Below, piece by piece: positions 1 to 12,745 of a stretch of 64,000 bases of DNA (the stretch's first letter is position 1; every line of letters begins with the position of its first letter). A model generated the notes under the pieces. That model worked only from the letters and a program-made list of their open reading frames with translations. It did no database searches and was not told where the DNA came from. Position numbers and translations under genes: made by a program. This DNA comes from Harmothoe impar. Taxonomy: Eukaryota; Annelida; Polychaeta; Phyllodocida; Polynoidae. The stretch covers positions 21,009,166 to 21,073,165 of the forward strand of contig OX381717.1 in NCBI GenBank assembly GCA_947462335.1, given 5' to 3'.

Positions 1-953
1 TTTGACCAAATTCATCTGTGCAGATAACCATGTAAAGAAGTTCCAGGCTAATAAAAATGTTAAGTTTGCAAACGTTGGGAGAAAAGTTTTTTCGGACATA
101 CTTATAAAAAACGTTTTGAACAAACGATGATAAAAACGTTTGCAAACGTTTCGAAAACTATTAGCTGGGTTATCCTCCAGTGTTAGGAACCTTGCCGTGA
201 AACATCATGATCCATTTCCTCCAAACTGTTCCCTTAATGGTATTATTTACTGTTTTGCTGAGGTTTGAATTTTAGACGATGTAAATGGGTTACCCCATTT
301 TATTGTAAATCAAACATGTTTTTTCGGTGGACCCCAAGATCTCATTCAATTTGAGGAAGCATTCTCCTATAGGACTTTAGCTTCTTGATGTGAGAACAGT
401 AGACTATTTTAAATCTTGAAACCAAATGTCTCTGAAGGTTTGTTGCATCTGTTACATGTGAAGGTCTATCAGATCTTTTTTTTGTAGCTTGTGAGTCAGA
501 AAGGTATTAACTTGAATGTTTGTTTATTTCCCCAGCACCACTTATGTACCCACTATTTAACAGAATGTTTTATCTATCATAAACAATACAAACACTACTT
601 ATATACGAATAGTTCTCACAAACCCCCCGCATGCATGCAGCCAATTATCCCACTCTTTTTAATCAATAAAGGTCATTATTGCCCCAAACATAAAATTCAA
701 AAAACTATAATTAAACAATAAATGACACAAACTGTCATCTCAGGCATCAAATAATTGTAATTATTATGTCAGGCCAAAAAGGAAATGTGCAGTTCAGGTT
801 ACCATATGCTAAACATCAAAACAGAGCGGACCCCAGACATTTGTTTCCAATTTTGAACAAAATCATTTTAGGGTTATTTTTGAATAGACTCGATGGTCTG
901 CAAGTTAAGGCTGCTGTATGTTAGTCGGGCAAAATATACATGAGTTGCTTTCA
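1..953. other. Non-coding; one short degenerate element
   Basis: Bases 41-170 look like an element related to those at 24948-25090 and 56072-56199: internal AAACGTTT-type palindromic words and a TTAGCTGGG right end. I see no gene in the rest, which is AT-rich with no splice-consistent coding. Confidence 0.4.
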
Positions 954-1977
954 CATACACAGAGAGAAGTAAAGACGTCGCCATGACTCTTTTACCATAG
1001 TCAACTCTAGTTGACTCTGGTAGCAGAGTCATGATGACTCTGGTGGAGGGGTCACAGCTACTCCAGTCATACCCCTTGCTCCTTGTACAAATTGACTCTT
1101 CCTCTTGACTCTACCAGTGCAGAGTCAAGTGCAGTTGACTCTGCCCACAGCAGAGTCATTTATAGTTTGACCCTTCATGAAGAGTCAAATAAAAAATGTG
1201 TTGACTCTGATAGTAGTTGCATATGAAACCACCTGGTGGGACAACCAACACTAATTTGGTACCAGTGGCAACCACAAGGCAGATCTACTATCTATACTTT
1301 AGATAATATTGTTACATGCCACACAGTTTTGATACTTTCTATATAATTATGTCCACTATGTCAGAATAGTGGGGTTAAGGGATGTCAATGGATAAGCTTT
1401 CCAGTTAACTTACCTGAATCAAATGTGATGACAAACTATACAATACATTCCAAGAACATAAACAGTATAGAGCTTAGTCACCATATTTGTGGGTATGGAA
1501 AATGCACATAAGGCTGGGCACTAACTGTATGAGATATAATGTGTGGTACTGCTTACTACTTCATATAGATCTGATACTTGCTTCTAATATGTGGCCAATG
1601 GTCTGTAGAATGTAGTGTGAGGCAGATATAACTTGGCCCTTTCACACAGGGAGAAGTGGTGTCTTGTTATTGACCTGTCTTGGGCAATAACCTTACCTAC
1701 TCACTTCTCTCCCAGGCCTCACCTGGCCTGCCCACTAATTATATACACCTGTTGCCCCCACAATACCCTGGCATAAATATACAATCCACCTGACCTGCAT
1801 GCACTCATGTATTCAATTTTGACTCCCCCTCTTTTGATGGGTCAACTGCTGTTGACTCTTCAGGAATGGAGAGTCAAACTCATTTGACTCTCCTCTACAT
1901 ACAGGTGTCATGTGGGAGACAAACTGTGACTCTGGCTGTCAGAGTCTTGGCGACTCCTTTACTTTTCTGTGTGTATG
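954..1977. mobile_element. Inverted-repeat element rich in TGACTCT words
   Basis: The left end (CATACACAGAGAGAAGTAAA) matches the complement of the right end (CATACACACAGAAAAGTAAA), each followed by GTCGCC. More than fifteen GACTCT or AGAGTC words lie inside, clustered in the outer 250 bases at the left and 150 at the right. The centre has no coding potential. It is probably a non-autonomous DNA transposon. Confidence 0.65.
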
Positions 1978-3047
1978 GCATGGCAGACAAGTGGAGTAAA
2001 AAATTGTAGCATATAATATCCTGACAGAAGAAGTAGAATCATCGTCCGCACCGAGTACCGAAGGGTAGGATGGATATGCAATTGAGTATTGACATGCTTC
2101 CATACAGATTTCGCCTTTTTCTTTTATCCATATGTTGTTTCAACTTGATGATACTTGAATTCAAGAAGCCTTAAACTATGGCCCCTGCTTTGGACTGGTT
2201 GTTCGTCTACAAGTTGAGCGTGCTGTACTGACGTCCTGATGATGTCCCCAATGTATATTTGTCTATATGAAAGGTTACATTTCCCTTTTTTCCCTTATGC
2301 TGTTTTATATATATATGGAACCAATATGAGTGTATCCGTATATTGGTGTAAATTCACGAACCTAGTACACTCATTACTCACCAGGTGGGGGTGCATACCC
2401 ACCCACTGTGTAAGTGTATGTATGCGCTGGTCCATAGCCCCGTTGGACAGCAACATGTTAACACCTCATTTTTTCTTTCATGATTGTCAATAAATATGGC
2501 CGCCTGGGCTGGAGGCTAGGGGCAAAAGTACTCTGTATCTTGTTCATTATCTTCACGTAGGTCATGGGGAATTTATGTTTTTCTTCTTCATAGATCAACG
2601 TTTTTCACCTGAAGAGAGTGATGTAAAACAAATCCAAACAAATAAATGGAAAAAATAAAAATACAAAATCCTTTTATTTACCTCTTTCTTGCTGCACATA
2701 TTTATAGGAAACCCCCTGTTGCTTGCCATCCCTCTTTAACACTACCCAGGCACACGTCCTGCATTAGCTTTAATTCCCCCGGACAGTTTAATGGACAGAC
2801 CTGTGCCTCCTATTCACAAAAGCCCCCAGTGCATAATCCCCATAAGCCTCTTGTCTAGTACACTTCATATATACTTGCATCAGGTACCACAGCTTTCCAT
2901 AGTGACTGCCCCCCTGGTTGTCTACCTATATACCTTAAGGATTTGAGAAAATGCCTAGTGTCACTAGAGATATTAAGATATACTAGATGTATATGAGATG
3001 CTTACAGCAGCAGTTTATTGCCAGTATTAGTACATTAGCAGTAGAGG
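1978..3047. other. No gene seen
   Basis: AT-rich sequence with several short ORFs but no recognisable protein, splice structure or clear repeat. Confidence 0.4.
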
Positions 3048-3364
3048 GCTGTGTCTCATGAGATGGAGCCAAGTGTGAACGTCTTTGACCGGGTGCCAAC
3101 TTTGACCAGGTGCCAGCTTTAACCGAATGCCAGCTTTGACCGGCTTGATAGAAAAGGGGTTATCAAGGGTATTTGAAAATATAAATTGGCTAAAAAGGTT
3201 AATGGATGTTGCAACACTTTACATTAGTAGTTAGTAGCCCATTTATATCTCAATCTGCCCTAAAGAAACCCTTTTCTATCAAGCCGGTCAAAGCTGGCAC
3301 CAGGTCAAAGTTGGCATCGGGTCAAAGAAGTTCACACTTGGCCCCATCTTATAAGACACAGCCA
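3048..3364. mobile_element. Palindromic MITE with TTTGACCGGGTG subrepeats, copy 1
   Basis: GGCTGTGTCTCATGAGAT at the left pairs with the reverse complement ATCTTATAAGACACAGCC at the right. Inside each arm are three or four subterminal repeats of CTTTGACCGG-GTGCCA type. Each arm ends in the paired GGCTTGATAGAAAAGGG. The centre is AT-rich. Related copies lie at 35273-35626, 57137-57233 and 63805 to the window end. Confidence 0.8.
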
Positions 3365-5652
3365 GAGAGGTTTCCTCTACACTGAATACCAGATGCTGCA
3401 GTGGCAGGTTGTCTCTTGGGAGCAGCGAAATGGTGCAGTGGAAATGGTTATATAATGGGATGGATTTATAGATGTAGTGTGGGTGAGGTTCCAACTCCCA
3501 CACATTGAGCTTTAATAGACAGGTGGTAGATATTTGATGCTCAGGCGCTATGGTATAAAGTTGTAGGTCAATAGGCTTTTTTAGATATTGGAAATGGTGA
3601 AATCTTATGGAATATACAAAATATAAAGATAATGTGAAGAGGTAAGAGAAAAAAAGGCATTATATGTCTGATGCCTGAATATTTGTATAATGGCAGGGAT
3701 GATATCTCTCATTGTTAAAATACAAAATAAAATAGCAGGAAGTGTTATTATTCAAGCCGTCATTGGACTGTCAGCTATCTTTAAGGAAGTATTCCACTGA
3801 CGGAATAGGCCGTGATTCTGCCGGTCGGACGAGATTGGCCCATAAGTTTTAACATTATAGGCTTTTATCAGATGACAAATTTTTGGCCGACCAACATTGG
3901 TGGAATACAGGCTTAAGTCCATCCACATTGGTGCATTTCCTTTATGCAATATTGACATAATTAGCTAACATTGAGTAGAGACCATCATAGGAAATCCGTG
4001 ACTGTAAACTTTCAACACCCTGTAAAGAGCCGGAATAGGGAAATCAGGCTAGAGTTCGTTTTCCCTCACATGGATGAATAAAAATATCACCAGCACTGGG
4101 AGGCGAACCCACGACCTTCAGATTTGGTTTTACAATTAATTCTGCTGTACAGTAACAGTAGATGTTGCTGTTGCTATACAGTAAAGGTGTTGTAAATATA
4201 CATAAGCCGACCTGCTGTAGGTCTACAGCACAATCTACTGGAACCAAAGTTGCCCCCAGTATTTGCTGTACAGGATTACTACTTACTTCTAACAGTGTAT
4301 GTTTGAATCTCATTTTCTCATGGTTTAGTCCGGGGGAGATAAGACCAAAAGTCGTTGGGCAGGTCACAAATGTGCTCATAATCTTGTTATCAAGAACTTC
4401 TTTTGTTGTTGTTGGTTGTGTATATTGATAGACTCACTATTAATATAATGGATTTTATTTCTATATGGTTATTTATGATGCCTGCGTTTGTGTGTAACTG
4501 TAGGGAGGATATCTCTTATTGTTTAAAATACCAAAGAAAATAGCAGGTAGTGATATTCAATGAGTCTTTGGACTGTCAGCTAACCTTACTCCGTCCAAAT
4601 TGGTGCAGTTGTCGTTTGCGATATTGACATCATTAGTTAACTTTAGAATAACAATAAGCGGAGACCATAGTAGGAAATCCATGACTGTAAAAATTCAACA
4701 CCTTGTACATAACGAGCCCGGACAGGGAAATCAGGCTACAGTCTACTGCTCCAGGCTCTGTCAGGGCTTTATCACTTAAGCCCTATTAACATGCATACCT
4801 ACTGTAACCATGGCAATAAACACTGTCACCCGTCTTTAGTTATTGATGTCAGTAGACCCCATATCACTTCTATACTAAAGGACACGTCACCTTGTGGATT
4901 GTATTATACATGAGACAGGCCCTTATGTCTTAATCAGAGAACAGTTTTAAAGAGGAGGTTCAAAGTGATGATAATGAATATGAACTATATCTATAGATTT
5001 TAGCGTTAGGCTAAGTGAATAGCACCTGGCTCTTATTTTAATGCCAAATGAAACTAAAATATGTAACATGCTGCTGCTCTTTACACTACTTCTGGAAGAC
5101 AATGTATTCCATGGCAACGCCTAAACAACAGTTTATAGAATGTAGGAGTATTAACTATATTGAATGAAAAGCACTTTGTTCAATGTATCCTATTTTGGTA
5201 GATCCCTAACGCACCAACTACAGGCTAAGAAGGGCTGTGCAAAGAGCACCAGTGTAAGTATGGACAGACTCTGTGCTGCCCCCTAGGTGTTGAAAATGGA
5301 ACTATGTACCACAAGGCTGTAGGATGGGATACCAAGCACAACACTAGGGCCCCCTAGTGTTGATACAACTAAGCTATAACTGGCACAGGCGAGGAATTTG
5401 CAAGACTGTATACATCGATAGAAATAGAAGGTTGAACATTGTGATTTCTCTATATTGAGTATTATGACTAATATTAGTGACTTTAATTATATAACAATTT
5501 GCTGGAAGGAAAACTGAACTAGTATAGCTATTTCAAAATGTCCTTATTTATTGATGAATATTTATTGAAAATGAACACTGCCTCGATCTCTTCCATATGA
5601 TCACATTACACATTAACTGAGTCTCTTTAAGCATAATTATTTATAACACTGC
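3365..5652. other. No gene seen; diverged repeats
   Basis: Two stretches, about 3655-4020 and 4470-4735, resemble each other (a TTAAAATACAAA..AATAGCAGG block followed by a GGACTGTCAGCTA block and CATTAGTTAAC), so a dispersed repeat is present twice. A GGCGAACCCACGACC segment near 4101-4115 looks like a tRNA B-box and may be a SINE remnant. No coding gene is supported. Confidence 0.4.
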
Positions 5653-6722
5653 TGTACAACCACTATCTGTGTCAAAACCGATATCTGTGTCAATAACATA
5701 TAGAGCTTGACCATCCAACCACTATCTGTGTAAAAAAAACGCTAACTGTAGTAACCATCCAACTGCTATCTGTAGTAATGACCGCTATCTGTGTCAACTT
5801 CTTCTACACTGTGTTTCATGGTCTATAGGCACATCCAACCTCTATCTGTGTCAATAGACGCTATCTGTGTCATATGAGCAATTTCTATCAAAGACTCATA
5901 CCAAGCATGTTCATACCATGTGGGACACTGGAGGGGGGGGGGGGGTCATTGTTTAACGGGGGGCAGCAAATTCATACCCCTTGAGGGAGGAGTAGACAGA
6001 ATAAAAGTGGATCACTATTGGGGTGTGTGAGGCCAGATAATTTTGCCATGCCCACACTAAATTTCGACTTCTTTGTGATCCCCCCCCCCCGCAAATTTGC
6101 CCATTTACATGGACATTTTTCTTTTTTTAAGATTTTACAATTCAGTGGCCGTACAGCAGCCATTTTTCTGGAAATGTGCATTTTTAGCATGTCCTTTTTG
6201 CATTTTCCATGTTTCTTTTACTTGGTTCTCCCCAAATTTGCTATTTTCAGAGAAATTGATTTTTCTTTTTTACTTTTTTAAGATTTGGAAGTTTTTCTCG
6301 GGAAATTTTCATGATTTTTTACCTTTTTCTCCTAAAATTGCTTATTTTTAGGGAAATTTACTTTTTCATGTTTTTTTGCCCATTTTCTCGCAAATTTGGC
6401 CATTTTGAAGAAAATTAACTTTTTCAAGATTTTTTTTCATTTATCAACTTTTTTAGATCTGGCCCTCCTAGGCTTCTGTCCCAAACTCCCTACAGGTGTT
6501 TAACATCCACAAACCCAATGTCTTACAAAGTCACTTCCAAACCATTTTTGACACACTTAGTGTAAGGAGAAATACCAGATATGCTTGACACAGATAACAC
6601 CTTCTTGATACACTTAATTTGACACATATATAGCGTTTTTTTGAAACAGATAGCGGTTGGATGGTCAACCTCTATATGTTATTGACACAGATAGCGGTTA
6701 TGACACAGATAGTGGTTGTACA
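5653..6722. mobile_element. 1.07 kb inverted-repeat element with ACAGATAGCGGTT subrepeats
   Basis: TGTACAACCACTATCTGTGT at the left end is the inverse of the right end, where ACACAGATAGTGG leads to TTGTACA. Both arms carry several further copies of CTATCTGTGTCA or its complement, and both contain an AACATATAGAG/CTCTATATGTT pair. The middle (about 6050-6430) holds a degenerate tandem array of TTTTCTCGCAAATTTGGCC units that also occurs in the fold-back element at 22620-23560. ORFs over it are artefacts. Confidence 0.75.
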
Positions 6723-7182
6723 ACTGCCCTTATGCACTGCTATCATGGCACACATAGTATGAGTATAAGTCACAGCGTTGAGGGTGATATCGGCTGAACT
6801 CACTTTACAGTAAGAATGATGGTGGTGATGATTCTGACTCTGATGATGATCATGATCATAATGATCATGATGATGGTATTGTTGATGTAGCTGTATACAT
6901 GTACAATAATTATGAATGATGAGTACTAAAAACAATGTAAATCATTAGAAGATACCACAGACGACTTAGATCTAATTCTTAGTGTAGCTGTGGCATGGTA
7001 TAACAACTGGATAATCTGTGTAGGCCTATACAGCCCAGCAACATTCTCAGTGCTCTTTGACTGTCATATTGAGATAATATCATATTTTTGGAAGAATTAC
7101 CTTTGTAAGTGTGATTAATTAATCGTAGACAAATATGCCGCCTTCACATTATGTAAATACATACTGTGTCTTTGTGATGGAA

Positions 7183-7276
7183 AACCTCCGCGGTGCTGTA
7201 GTATTTGCTGTAAAACCTCTGAGGCATAGCCGAGGAGGTTTTACAGCAAATACTACAGCTCCAAGGAAGTTTTCTA
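7183..7276. repeat. Perfect-stem hairpin
   Basis: CTGTAGTATTTGCTGTAAAA and its reverse complement are separated by about 20 bases. Its GTAAAACCTC arm resembles the end of the element at 55439-55663, so it is probably a short relic of that family. Confidence 0.7.
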
Positions 7277-7400
7277 GCTTATGCTCCATCCCCTGGCTAT
7301 AGCCAGTGCTATTTTAGTGATAGACAACATTTTGCAAAAGAAATTAGCCTAACACGTAATCAGTTCTTGTAGGCAATATCCCTCCCTATAGATACATACC

Positions 7401-7602
7401 TACCGTAAACATAGATAATTTTGTTTGTATAAATTTTCGCAAATTTGCTTAAAAGTGCAATATCAAAATTTGCGATTTTTTAAATATTGTAGTTCTTTAG
7501 CTACAGTGGATAATTATTCGTTCTGTACATATTTTCGTGGATATTTCGTTTCCACGAAATTCACGAAAATATGTACAGCCCGAAAATATCTACATTTACA
7601 GT
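7401..7602. mobile_element. MITE with CCGTAAAC..TTTACAG ends, intact copy
   Basis: About 200 bp with terminal inverted sequence around TACCGTAAAC and TTTACAGTA, and an internal hairpin with TACATATTTTCGTGG and its complement. A second copy (21676-24506) is split by the fold-back element. Confidence 0.7.
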
Positions 7603-9834
7603 ATATGGAAATGTGGCAGCAGTATCCCCCTCTACGGACACATACTCTAGAGGTTAATCGACATGACAGCCCTTTTATGCATGTGTAAGTATTTGACAAT
7701 TTGCGCTGGTCTTCCTTTGATGAATCTCACGTTTGAATCAATGCTTATTGATATCAGAACTTTATTGTTTGATTGAATTTACATACTCTGCAGGCTAATT
7801 TGACATGGTGGCCTTTATAAGTGTACAAGTCAGTAGATAATTTGCCATGGTGTTTCATGGGTCTCACCAGGGAGAGTAGAGGAATACTCTCCATGGTCTC
7901 ACGTTCGAATCAATGCTTGTTTATTTCATAACTTTTTGACCTTTATTGTTTGATGATATGCACATACTTTATCAGCAAAGATTAATATCGCAGATGGAAC
8001 TAAGCTGTAAGATGTGTGCTGCCATTCATCTGTATGATATTGTTAACATCATACTAGAGGTAGTGTACTAGGAGTGTTTTGCATGCATTAAAGTTGCACC
8101 ACTGTTTTTAAAAGTGATATTTCATCCATGCTAATGATAATTTTGCCATAACTTTAGTGCAATGAAGATATGATAGTGCGCTCCTATTATTCAGGTATAG
8201 TTATTGCAGTACTAGTAAATGATGCCAAGCACAATGGTGAAGCCCACCTCTATGATGAATTGTAAAGTTGTCCTTTCTTTTATGACCAAGAGTTGCAGTA
8301 AGGGCGATAACTGTGATGATTATGTTTGTTTTATGTATAGATACATGGCAGCCGGAAAATAGGATATAAGGTATTTTAAGTTTAGAAGAACCAGAGAGTT
8401 GAATTTTACACAATAACCTCTGCATAGAAACACTTCTTTTAACATTGAGATGACAGAAGGCCTAATCTCGGCACCCTGTGTTTACCTATATGGACATGTC
8501 ACAACAGTTACCCTCCCTATAAATACATACCACTTTGGTCCATTTCAAATTTGATACATGTGTGGCTAAAGCTATCTACTAGGCTGTGATAGTTGTTCAT
8601 ATAACATTTTGATGCATTTATTTTTCTTATGTATTTTACCTATGCAATGACCTCAATGAGAAGTTTACAAGTGTATAGTGAGCTGTCACTGTGAGTGAAA
8701 TAAAGGTTACAATTGATGACTGTGCGCTGGTTGTTTTGTTTTAATTCCGAAATCTACGTCGGCAGAAACACACCATATCCTGCGTTAAAAACAGTATCGC
8801 ACCTCTGCCACCTCTATTTCGTGACTATTTTGCTGGCGTCGATGGCAAAACAGAAGCAAAATGGGGGCGACAGAGGCAAGATATGTTCTTTTTTACGTAT
8901 GATGCTCTCACTGTGTACATAGGGGTATAGTTTGATTCCATGTCAATCACGTTTTTAAAGATGGGTAAGGAGATTATTTGGGGTCAAATTTTATTTTTCA
9001 GTTAAACTACATATTTGTTTTTATAATGTTTATATGAATGTGTGTATAGCTTTCAAAATCATTCTGATACTTAGGTCAGGGGACTCTCTCTCTGTAATAG
9101 AGCCGGTTCGCCCTACCCATTCTGGCCACTATTGTCTCTATATTTTATTGTTCATAAGTTTACGAATGATTTCAAGAGCTACACACATCTTTATGTAGAC
9201 ATCGTGACCACAAATACGTAGTGTAACTGAATAATAGAAATTAGCTTCTAACCAATCGTTACGGTCTAATAGTGAAATGGAGGTGATGTATCAATATGTA
9301 CCTGTTGAAATGCTATATGTGGCCAGGTGAGGAAGAATGTGCCTCCAAGGGGGAAATGGCCTATCAAAGTTTATGTTACAGGCTTTAAAATGAGATATCT
9401 TCAGCTAAAATATCCCAAGTAATTTTGCTGTAACTGCTTGTTAAACCAGGGTTGGTGTGTACAACTAAAAATGGCAAATGAGCTCTAAATCCACTATATC
9501 CTATTATGGACCCTAATAATTCATAAAATACAGTTTTGTTGAAAAATAACCAAAGACATCTGATGTCTTTATCATAAAATTGGTTCTGGAGGGAATTTCT
9601 GAGGTCTGCTTTCAATTCCGAGTTCCTTGTGAAATTTTCATTTGCACAGATCTGAAATGGACCAAAGTTGTAACAAACCTTAATGGCTGGTAAACAGTTT
9701 AATATTTGGAGTGCTAACATGGTGGTTCTTAACCACTCAGTAACTATACACCCAAGACTACCCTATGTTGCTCTTACAGTGCTCTGGAAAAAATGACAAT
9801 CGAGGTTCGGATTAAAGTTTCAAATGTGATCAAG
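7603..9834. other. No gene seen; one diverged MITE relic
   Basis: Bases about 8735-8885 share AACAGTATCGCACCTCTGC and following blocks with the palindrome at 38735-38904, so this is a decayed copy. Two segments near 7680-7780 and 7800-7950 share CACGTTTGAATCAATGCTT-like sequence. No coding gene is supported. Confidence 0.45.
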
Positions 9835-9840
9835 TTTATT
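9835..9840 (-). terminator. Candidate poly(A) signal of FkbM copy 1
   Basis: AATAAA on the minus strand about 350 nt past the stop codon at 10187. It would give a 3' UTR of roughly 370 nt. This is a position-based inference. Confidence 0.4.
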
Positions 9841-10186
9841 ACTATCTGGTACAGAGGAATTCTGGATGCTGCGGATTAGGTAAGTTATCTAGTTGAACAC
9901 ATTTTGTCCATACACAACACCGAAGGTTCTGCCAGGTGCCATGGCCCTCACCAGATAACCAGTGAAGGATTTGGAAAACCATCTGACATGCTTGTCTTGT
10001 AGCTAGGACAGACATTGAAACCACATGAGGGTACCCTGGTGAGGTTTCAGTAATAATCTACTTGAGTTTCTACACTCTCCTCCTACAATACTGGTTCCTT
10101 GATGTAGTGGCACTTTAAGCTTGTACAGGCACCCGAGATACAGGCGAACTAAAGACAAAAGTGAAGTAGTATATATCCTTGTGTGA

Positions 10187-11412
10187 CTAATTGGACCTTT
10201 TCTTTCTGTAAAGTAGATCTACAAATGTCTTCTTTATTAGCTCATAGCCTTTATCCTTTAGAAAATTATCAATGTTTGCACATCTTGCTTCTATTATTTT
10301 AGCAGCGGTACCAACAGCCATATATTCTATCAAAATTACATCTATATCTAGGTATAAAAATGGGATGGTTTTTAGGACACCCAACTCTGCCCCCTCAATG
10401 TCAAGTGAGAAGAAGTCAATCTTTCTTATTCCTATAGCCCTTAGAATGGAGTGTAGTGTGAAACATTGTACTGTGATTTGTCTACCAAGGTTACAATCTA
10501 TTTCCTTGACAAGGCCTCCTAAGGCATCGGCATTATAAAAGGAATATTTTCCTGTTTTGTTTTTAGTGTTTAGACATGCATTGATACTGTAAGCATTACG
10601 TTGTTTTTTAAGGAGATTTGTAAACATTGAAGGAACAGCTTCAATCAAAAGTCCTGTCCAATTCCTGCTACGCTCGAAGAAAAGTGAGTTGGACATATCC
10701 TCTCCATCATAAGCCCCGCATTCCACATAGAAACCATCTGAAATTAAAATCTAGCCATATATGTTTGAATCACAATATTGTTTGGAAAGCCTACTAAAGT
10801 ATAAAAGAAGAAATGATCCTACATATTTGATTATTCTGAAAAAAATACATATATACAATATGCCTGTATCTTTATACATCTTAATTCATATTGGAGAATA
10901 CTCCATATTAGTGTTCCAATATTAACACAAAATTCTCCAAAGGGTTATTTCCAAATTCACCGAGAAAATGATATTTTATAACAATCATAACCTTTCAACT
11001 ATGTTTGTAATTTAAAATTAGTCCTACTTTTCTTCTGTCGCAGAAGCTCATCCACTGTCACACATTGACCAAGCTGTGAGTAGTGTGTTTTGGTCATATT
11101 AGACAGCTTCAGAGGTCCAGGTGACGGTTTATGAATCCAGTGAGTACGGAGCCTCTCCAATAAAAGGGGATGTTCCTGATCTTCAAAGTTATTCTCTAAC
11201 AAACAAATTTCACCTTTGGTAAAGTTGACTGGGTGTTTGAATATCCGTCTCATTTGTATGATAGTGACATTATCCGGGTTTAGGTCCCTACTGGTAGAGG
11301 TCACTGACCTATGACTACCACATCTAAAGTTATATAAAATATAGAATGTTTCCAAGATGACAATGATACAAAGAAATATCAGCCATTGTGTCAGATATCC
11401 TCTCGACGCCAT
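10187..11412 (-). CDS. FkbM-family methyltransferase, type II membrane protein, copy 1 (2 coding exons, 311 aa)
   Basis: Coding exons on the minus strand: 11412-11028 and 10737-10187, joined in phase 1 (donor GTAGGA at 11027, acceptor CAG at 10740-10738). Residues about 8-27 form one hydrophobic segment after a short N-terminus, as in a type II Golgi/ER protein. A luminal stem follows, with a stretch containing EHPLLLERLRTHW that is nearly identical in copy 2. The catalytic FkbM domain starts at the splice junction with GFYVECGAYDGE (SAM-binding motif I, residues 130-141) and carries DFFSLDIEGAE at about 236-246. FkbM proteins are SAM-dependent O-methyltransferases; animal members are related to Drosophila Star. 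The substrate here is unknown. I chose the ATG at 11412 because it sits 11 bases after a splice acceptor (CAG at 11426-11424) and aligns with the start of copy 2. A 5' non-coding exon lies upstream with its donor at 12278. Confidence 0.88.
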
Positions 11413-11983
11413 TTCGACCCATTCTGCCACAGAGCAAACATATGTTTAAAATGATCAAGTACAATGATCCATATACAAAGTCAGTATCCAATATGGGAAT
11501 ACATGTTTTTTTACCGAGCTCAAGATAACATAGTACACTTGGGCTATTCAATGTAGCCACATTTGTTTACTAGCGGTGGATTCTGGTTTGAGCATTGTAG
11601 CGTGAATAAGCGTAAAATGAATGAGATCCGATCCAGGAATATGTCGTTCTATTTAACATTGAAATGAGTTGTTATTAGGCCAACTATGATAAGATAAAAA
11701 GCAAGCTCGACAACTAAAGTATCCTTCTAAATTGTAAAATTCAGACAAAATTTATGTGGTGCAGAAGTTATCAACATGTGTTGGGAATATTACAAATAAA
11801 TAGGTTAATGTCATACAACTTAACTTATGTGAGCGTTGGTGTTCACCCTGAGATGCCTTGGCCATATAGCATGTTTAAACAGGTCGTCCTTACTGTATAC
11901 TAACACTGATATTACTCCTATTTTACTAATCATGTATGTGATTAGTAAAATAAGATTGGTGCTATGTTAATGCATGTTCCTAA

Positions 11984-12091
11984 CCCAGTGGACGTAAAAC
12001 TCAGTTCAACGTTGAATCAACATTAAATCAACATTGACCACCAGTTCTCTATATTGATTCAATGTTGATTCAATGTTCTATGCCCACTGGG
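11984..12091. mobile_element. MITE with CCCAGTGG ends, copy 1
   Basis: About 108 bp with inverted ends CCCAGTGG and CCACTGGG and internal tandem TTGAATCAACA words in both orientations. Copies also lie at 15668-15776 and 48998-49093. Confidence 0.75.
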
Positions 12092-12277
12092 AATGATGCA
12101 AGGCATGTGAAGCTGCTCTATTAAAGGCCCAACGCCCCTATATATAGAGCTGAGTACCTGTCCCGGCTGCACTCTGACTGTTATTGGACGTGCAGTAAGA
12201 GCTGCGGGTTTAAGGCAATCAGTAAAATCCCCTGACCAATGCTCTCTAACAAATGATGATTTTACGTGAGTACTTAC

Positions 12278-12450
12278 CTTGGCTGTTGAATAATTCCTGA
12301 CTTGTGATTAGATATTCCAGTAGACTAATTGTAATGTCAGACTGCATAGTCATATATATGGCCGTCAATGGGAGGGAGGTAACCCCGACTTATGCTAAAA
12401 TGAGTGGTTTGTTGCAGGTGGAATGACAGGAAAAATCACCCCTCTTTGAT
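12278..12450 (-). promoter_or_regulatory. Promoter and 5' non-coding exon of FkbM copy 1
   Basis: On the minus strand a strong donor (CCAAG then GTAAGTAC) follows base 12278. A TATATA motif lies near 12349-12358, so transcription probably starts near 12320 and the leader exon is about 45 nt. The block from the donor to about 12450 aligns with 20455-20640 upstream of copy 2, including a shared GGAAT..CTAATC-type leader and a shared segment around the CACCCCTCTTTG motif. The first intron (11424-12277) would end at the CAG just before the start codon of copy 1. Confidence 0.6.
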
Positions 12451-12745
12451 AATGCCAAAAAGTGTGAAAACCCAAATCACTGTTGTGACATTCCAAAATG
12501 TATTCCGGGCTTTCTCTTCCAAAGATGTTGACATGTTTGTTGAACATATCTTAACCATCTTACCTGAAACATTTCCTGTATTTGCCTAATAGTGGTATCC
12601 TTAACACATAAATCTGACATTGCAATTACTCCAGCTCTGACTATACAATTCAGTCAGCCACCACGTGGCTCATGTGTCTGGTATACAACGGAACAGTGTA
12701 GATCACAGTAGCTGTATAAACAGAAATAAGTACTGATACTCTATC

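Noticed and set aside
6018..6351. Overlapping plus-strand ORFs rich in Phe, Leu and Lys
   Set aside because: They run over a T-rich degenerate tandem array inside an inverted-repeat element. No family resemblance or splice partners.
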